From NCBI RefSeq assembly GCF_018622995.1, contig NZ_CP076022.1, forward strand, positions 992,001-1,056,000: DNA of 64,000 bases, written 5' to 3'. Origin of the DNA: Arthrobacter jiangjiafuii. Lineage in GTDB: Bacteria; Actinomycetota; Actinomycetes; Actinomycetales; Micrococcaceae. Position 1 is the stretch's first letter. The number at the start of each line of letters is the position of its first letter. Positions 60,325 through 64,000 of this stretch are shown here, piece after piece. The notes under the pieces were generated by a model that saw nothing but the letters and a program-made list of their open reading frames with translations, had not been told where the DNA came from and did no database searches. The position numbers were made by a program, and so were the translations under genes.

Positions 60325-61205
60325 TGGGACTCTTCGACGTACTTTCCAGCTCCCGGCGCGCTGCCAAGGACACCGCGGAGGCCATGGTGACGGCACTGAC
60401 TGCCGCCGCGCCCCGTGAGGCACAGGTGTCGGCGGAACGCTCCGGGGTCGGGCTCCAACACCTGTCCACGACCCTTAAAGTCTCGGTGGTGGGCACCCGC
60501 CGGGGGATGTCCGCGCTGGTGGACCGGCTGGCAGAGCCGATCGGCCAGTTGGGAAAGGCGGACGAACTGGAGCTGCGCATCACCGAGTCGGCGGACGATG
60601 CGGCGATCTTCTCGTCGCTGCTGATCGGCGGCTGGAGGCGGGACCGGGAGGATCTGGACTTCCTGGTGCGGGCGCACGATGAGCTGGTGGCCCGGATTCC
60701 GGGGGAGTCGGTGCTGGTGGACGGCCATTATGCCGGGTTCACGGTCAGCGGAGTGGCGCGCGACGATGCCGTGGCCACCGCCGGTGTGCTGGGGGCCGTG
60801 TGGGAGGACATCCTCACGGATGGCCTGGGTAATTGGCCGGAAACCTGCATTGCGGTGGAGATCGGCGGGACGGCCGAGGAACCGGAGATCAGCTACGCGG
60901 TGGAACTGGGTGGGGACGGGGAGGACGACGACGTCGGGACGCTTCCGGTGCCGCTGGCGGAGCGGCAGGAGGAAGCCCGTCGGGCGATAGCCGCGTGGAG
61001 GGAGAGTCTTGCTGATCTGGATGCCCTGATGAAGGTGCGTCCACGCGCGGGGTATGGCGTGCGGTTCGGCTTCACGCCGCTGAAGTTCAAACCGCGGCTT
61101 GCGGTGGAGGATTGGGAAAGCGGCGATGAGGATGAGGGCGAGGCTGATGAGGTCGTCGCGTCAGTCAAGCACCACCACCCGGCGTCGAAGCTCACGGTGA
61201 AGTAG
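60324..61205 (+). CDS. Uncharacterised soluble protein
   Basis: A 293-residue protein I do not recognise. It has no signal peptide or membrane segment. Residues 1-35 are a basic-amphipathic start (MGLFDVLSSSRRAAKDTAEA); the middle (about 50-180) looks like a mixed alpha/beta fold; residues 195-215 and 268-285 are acidic (GGDGEDDDVG, ESGDEDEGEADE); the C-terminus is basic with three histidines (VKHHHPASKLTVK). Its ATG overlaps the stop of the membrane protein gene (TAATG), so they are made together and may form a membrane-bound complex. It converges on the kinase gene with 13 bp between. Confidence 0.55.
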   Translation: MGLFDVLSSSRRAAKDTAEAMVTALTAAAPREAQVSAERSGVGLQHLSTTLKVSVVGTRRGMSALVDRLAEPIGQLGKADELELRITESADDAAIFSSLLIGGWRRDREDLDFLVRAHDELVARIPGESVLVDGHYAGFTVSGVARDDAVATAGVLGAVWEDILTDGLGNWPETCIAVEIGGTAEEPEISYAVELGGDGEDDDVGTLPVPLAERQEEARRAIAAWRESLADLDALMKVRPRAGYGVRFGFTPLKFKPRLAVEDWESGDEDEGEADEVVASVKHHHPASKLTVK

Positions 61206-61218
61206 TTCGTGGTTTGTC

Positions 61219-62916
61219 CTATTTCAAGGGGACAGCAGCTGTTGACCTCAGGATCGGCAAGGACACATGGAAGGTCGTACCCGCACCGAGTTCCGAGTGG
61301 AAAGAGATTTGTCCGCCGTGTGCCTCCACGATCGACTTGGTGATGACCAGCCCAAGGCCGACGCCAGGGATGGCTGCCTTCTTGACCTGACCCGTGCGGA
61401 AGAACTTGGTGAATACCTCACGCTGGTCTGCCTCGCTCATGCCGATGCCTGCGTCTTCAACTTCCAGCACAAGGTTGGAACCTTCGGTCCGGGCACGGAC
61501 GGTGACCTTGCCGCCGTCGGGGGAGTACTTGATGGCATTCGAGAGCAGGTTGTCCAGCACCTGGGACATTCGGTCAGGATCCACTAATGCATTGGCTTCC
61601 GGCTCGCAGTCGAAGCTCAAGGCCACTCCTGCCGCGCCGGCGCGCACCTCGGCGGCATTCAGACAGGCCTGCACCAGCGCCGCCATGTCGGTTTCTTCCT
61701 TGTGCAGGTGCATGGTGCCAGAGGCTGTGGTGAGCAGGTCCGCCACCAGCAGCAGCAGCCGCTCGGCGTTGCGTTGGGCCACCTGCAAAGAGGTGTTCAC
61801 ATGGGCCGGAACCGACTCGGGGTCCAGATCATCCAGCACCAGGTCCAGATAGCCGATGATCGAGGTCAGGGGAGTGCGCAGCTCGTGCGAGACGCTGGAG
61901 ACAAAGTCCTCCCGGGCGTTGAGCGCGTTGACCATATCGGTGACGTCGCTGTAGGCCACCACCGACCCGGCAAACGCACCGTTGGTCCGCAGCGCCCGCG
62001 CACAGACCGTCAGCGCCCGCTGACGCTCACCGGCACCCACCCAGACGATGACATCCGAAAAGGATTCCTCGCGCATCGCCCGCTCGGACGGGCGCTGACC
62101 GACCGGTATCCGCGTGACCTGGTCCAGGTCGAAGATCAGTGCGTTCTCGCTGGACTCCGGCCGGCCGTCCAGCCGGGCCAGAGCGTGGTTGGTCCGCTGC
62201 CGGCTGTTCATCAGCACCGTGCGCCCGGCCGCGTCCATCGCCACAACCCCGACGTCGACCGTTTCCAGCACGGCGTCCAGCAGCTGTGAACGCAGGCTGG
62301 TCTCTTCCAGGCTGCTCTGCAGCTCCGCTTCGGTGGCGGCAAGCCGCTCGTGCTGCGCTGCGGTGTCGCCCTGCACAATCGCCACCGTGGAGAAGATGGC
62401 CAGCATGATCACCGGAATCAGCAGCGGGCCGGCCAGCTCGGCCACCGAGTTGGCGCCGGTGCTGATGGCCGGAGACCACACCACCGCCAGGGTACCCAGG
62501 AACGACAACACCGCCCCCAGCCGGTGCGCGGCTCCTGACCAGGCCAGCCAGAACACCGGAAACAGGCATAGCAGGCTCAGCCCGGTCACAGAGGACCGGC
62601 CGCCGGTGTACAGGCAGCCGATGGCAGCGAAATCCAACAGCGGAATCACCCAGTACGCCGGAACAGACCAGCGGCTCAGCCGCCCCCAGGGCACGATGAC
62701 GGACGCCGCGCTGGCTACGGCCAGCAGCAGCAGCCCCAGCTGGAAGGCGTCCCGCGTGAAGGTTACAGGGCTTACCGCGGCCACAATGGGCAGGGCGAGG
62801 ATCACCGACAGGACAAGCGGCAGCTGGCTGGCGGCCACGCGCAGGCGCAGAGGTAATTTGTGAAGCGCGGTGCGGATGCCAAGTAGCTCCAGAGCGCGGC
62901 GCTCGAGACTGTACAT
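61219..62916 (-). CDS. Membrane sensor histidine kinase
   Basis: A 565-residue kinase. Six membrane helices (about residues 25-195), a coiled segment, a PAS-like part (about 225-310), the HisKA helix with phospho-acceptor H344 (FVSSVSHELRTPLTSIIGYL), and an ATPase domain with N-box DNLLSNAIKYSP, G1 DAGIGMS, F-box FTKFFR and G2 GVGLGLVITKSIVEAHGG. The ATG at 62916 is the first good start; the open frame to 63030 would overlap the response-regulator promoter. A perfect minus-strand TATAAT lies 41 nt upstream. The regulator gene is divergent rather than in the same operon. The signal is unknown; the small outside loops suggest membrane sensing. Confidence 0.9.
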   Translation of the reverse strand: MYSLERRALELLGIRTALHKLPLRLRVAASQLPLVLSVILALPIVAAVSPVTFTRDAFQLGLLLLAVASAASVIVPWGRLSRWSVPAYWVIPLLDFAAIGCLYTGGRSSVTGLSLLCLFPVFWLAWSGAAHRLGAVLSFLGTLAVVWSPAISTGANSVAELAGPLLIPVIMLAIFSTVAIVQGDTAAQHERLAATEAELQSSLEETSLRSQLLDAVLETVDVGVVAMDAAGRTVLMNSRQRTNHALARLDGRPESSENALIFDLDQVTRIPVGQRPSERAMREESFSDVIVWVGAGERQRALTVCARALRTNGAFAGSVVAYSDVTDMVNALNAREDFVSSVSHELRTPLTSIIGYLDLVLDDLDPESVPAHVNTSLQVAQRNAERLLLLVADLLTTASGTMHLHKEETDMAALVQACLNAAEVRAGAAGVALSFDCEPEANALVDPDRMSQVLDNLLSNAIKYSPDGGKVTVRARTEGSNLVLEVEDAGIGMSEADQREVFTKFFRTGQVKKAAIPGVGLGLVITKSIVEAHGGQISFHSELGAGTTFHVSLPILRSTAAVPLK

Positions 62917-62956
62917 ATAAACCGGAACCCCCGGGATTCTTTTAGCTATAGCAGAG

Positions 62957-62962
62957 ATTATA
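62957..62962 (-). promoter_or_regulatory. -10 box of the histidine-kinase gene
   Basis: A perfect TATAAT on the minus strand, 41 bp upstream of the ATG. A convincing -35 is not seen. On the plus strand TAGTAT (62974-62979) may serve the response regulator, so the two promoters overlap. Confidence 0.45.
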
Positions 62963-63036
62963 GGGGGAGGCTGTAGTATCTCAGCGTAGGGGAGCGGGTT
63001 ATCAGAAGGTCTCGCAGGACGGAAAACCACTAACGT

Positions 63037-63921
63037 ATGGAAACACAGCGCGTTGCAGTCATCATTGAGGACGACAGAGATATCCGCGACCTGTTAAACG
63101 CGGTGTTGCAGCAGTCCGGATTCAAGGTCTATACCAGCCCGAACGGTGCCGAGGGTGTGAAGGCCGTTCGCGAACACAATCCAGCGGTCGTGACCCTGGA
63201 CCTAGGCCTGCCGGATATTGACGGTTTTGAAGTGATTCGACAGCTGCGCCTGTTTTCGGATGCCTACATCGTCATGCTCACCGCCCGCGCCGAAGAGCTG
63301 GACACGCTCATGGGTCTGGAAGCCGGGGCCGATGACTACATCACCAAGCCCTTCCGCCCGCGGGAACTGCGCGCCCGCATCTCCGCCATGCTGCGCCGCC
63401 CGCGCTCCGGTGACGAGGCCGCTGACACTGCACCGCAGGCGGTTGCGCCCGCCGTTGCCGGCGCAGCATCACCGGCAATCTCCGGCATGTCCGGGGCCGG
63501 TGCCAGCGACCGGGCGGTGCCGTCTGAATTCCTGCCCGCACCTGCGTCGTCGCCGGCACCGTCCGCCGCACCGGTTTCCGTCGACCAGGGTGACGGGCGC
63601 TTTGTGCACAACGGCCTGAGCCTGGACTTCAACACCCGGACCACCGAAATTGACGGATCGGCCGTTGAGCTGACCCGTACCGAGTTTGAGCTGCTTCACG
63701 CCGTCATGGAGAGCGGGCGTCGGGTTCGTACCAAGACCGACCTCGTCCGGCGCCTGCGCGGCGATGAATATGATGCCGCAGGGTTCATCAGTGAGGCCGA
63801 CGAGCGCACTGTCGAAGTCCACGTGGGCAACGTCCGCCGCAAGCTCGGCGATGATTCGCGTTCACCGCGCTGGCTGGAGACGGTCCGCGGCGTCGGCTAT
63901 CGGTTGGCGCCGCGCCGCTAG
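63037..63921 (+). CDS. OmpR/PhoB-family response regulator
   Basis: A 294-residue regulator. The receiver domain (1-120) has the acidic pair E11/D12, phospho-acceptor D55 (VVTLDLGLPDIDGFEV) and the YITKPF lysine near 105. The C-terminal winged helix (about 200-294) shows LTRTEFELLHAVMESGRRVR and TVEVHVGNVRRKLGDD. The linker between is long (about 75 residues), Ala/Pro/Ser-rich and flexible. It is probably paired with the kinase divergent to it, sharing a 120-bp promoter region. No strong ribosome site precedes the ATG. Confidence 0.9.
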   Translation: METQRVAVIIEDDRDIRDLLNAVLQQSGFKVYTSPNGAEGVKAVREHNPAVVTLDLGLPDIDGFEVIRQLRLFSDAYIVMLTARAEELDTLMGLEAGADDYITKPFRPRELRARISAMLRRPRSGDEAADTAPQAVAPAVAGAASPAISGMSGAGASDRAVPSEFLPAPASSPAPSAAPVSVDQGDGRFVHNGLSLDFNTRTTEIDGSAVELTRTEFELLHAVMESGRRVRTKTDLVRRLRGDEYDAAGFISEADERTVEVHVGNVRRKLGDDSRSPRWLETVRGVGYRLAPRR

Positions 63922-63939
63922 CTGCCGGCAGCTAGCGGC
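63914..63939. terminator. 26-bp perfect palindrome over the response-regulator stop codon
   Basis: From GCCGCTAGCTGCC to GGCAGCTAGCGGC, 63914-63939, including the TAG stop at 63919-63921. As RNA it folds into an 11-bp stem with a 4-nt loop. No T-run follows, so its role as a terminator is likely but not certain. Confidence 0.55.
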
Positions 63940-64000
63940 AGGGCTTCTGCAAGGCTTTGAATGGGACGCATCGAAAGCGGCATATCGTCCCAAGGAGCCC

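Overview
The window is a high-GC Gram-positive (actinobacterial) chromosome segment, most like Arthrobacter and its relatives in the Micrococcaceae. This rests on the gene content (a WhiB protein, SufU rather than IscU, an Rpf resuscitation factor, actinobacterial families such as TIGR03089, DUF3499, DUF5719 and TIGR01906, and an LAXTG-anchored wall protein), on GC-rich third codon positions, and on frequent GTG starts with a TANNNT box 6-8 nt upstream, the actinobacterial leaderless pattern. No insertion sequence, phage or CRISPR array was seen.

Layout. 1-10.6 kb: the 5' end of purK, a GtrA-like membrane protein, a TIGR03089 protein, then a cell-envelope/WhiB block (whiB, giant membrane glycosyltransferase, DUF5719, zincin-like protein, DUF3499, Trm112-like protein, ahcY) that parallels the mycobacterial whiB2-to-sahH region but lacks its mannose-phosphate genes. 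10.6-19.2 kb: L,D-transpeptidase, RDD and SpoIIM membrane proteins, a TIGR01906 protein, an acyl-CoA ligase and a protein O-mannosyltransferase. 19.2-27 kb: rsmI, a succinate-semialdehyde-type dehydrogenase and a MoxR/DUF58/transglutaminase operon. 27-41 kb is mainly housekeeping: tatD, rpf, rsmA, ispE, an ABC-F protein, tRNA-Gln, glmU, prs, rplY and pth. Within it lie an XRE-TPR regulator facing a 23-codon ORF and a TetR-Nudix fusion.

40.6-55.1 kb is the most unusual part: five consecutive same-strand genes for large (about 870-990 aa) STAND-ATPase LuxR-type (LAL) regulators, preceded by a strong promoter with an inverted repeat over its -35 box and a probable leaderless 52-codon leader ORF. 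A structured 0.54-kb gap without a convincing gene separates the array from sufS-sufU. Then come a repeat-rich LAXTG wall protein, a pair of unrecognised genes, and a histidine kinase and OmpR-type regulator transcribed away from each other.

How it fits together: much of the window concerns the cell envelope (glycosyltransferase, O-mannosylation, UDP-GlcNAc, isoprenoids, L,D-crosslinking, Rpf, wall protein) and RNA modification or translation (RsmI, RsmA, Trm112, L25, Pth). The best candidates for undescribed biology are the LAL array with its leader, the XRE-TPR regulator with its neighbouring mini-ORF, the TetR-Nudix fusion, the structured L25 leader, and an apparent ATT start codon on the glycosyltransferase gene. 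All product calls come from reading translations and motifs; no database search was run.
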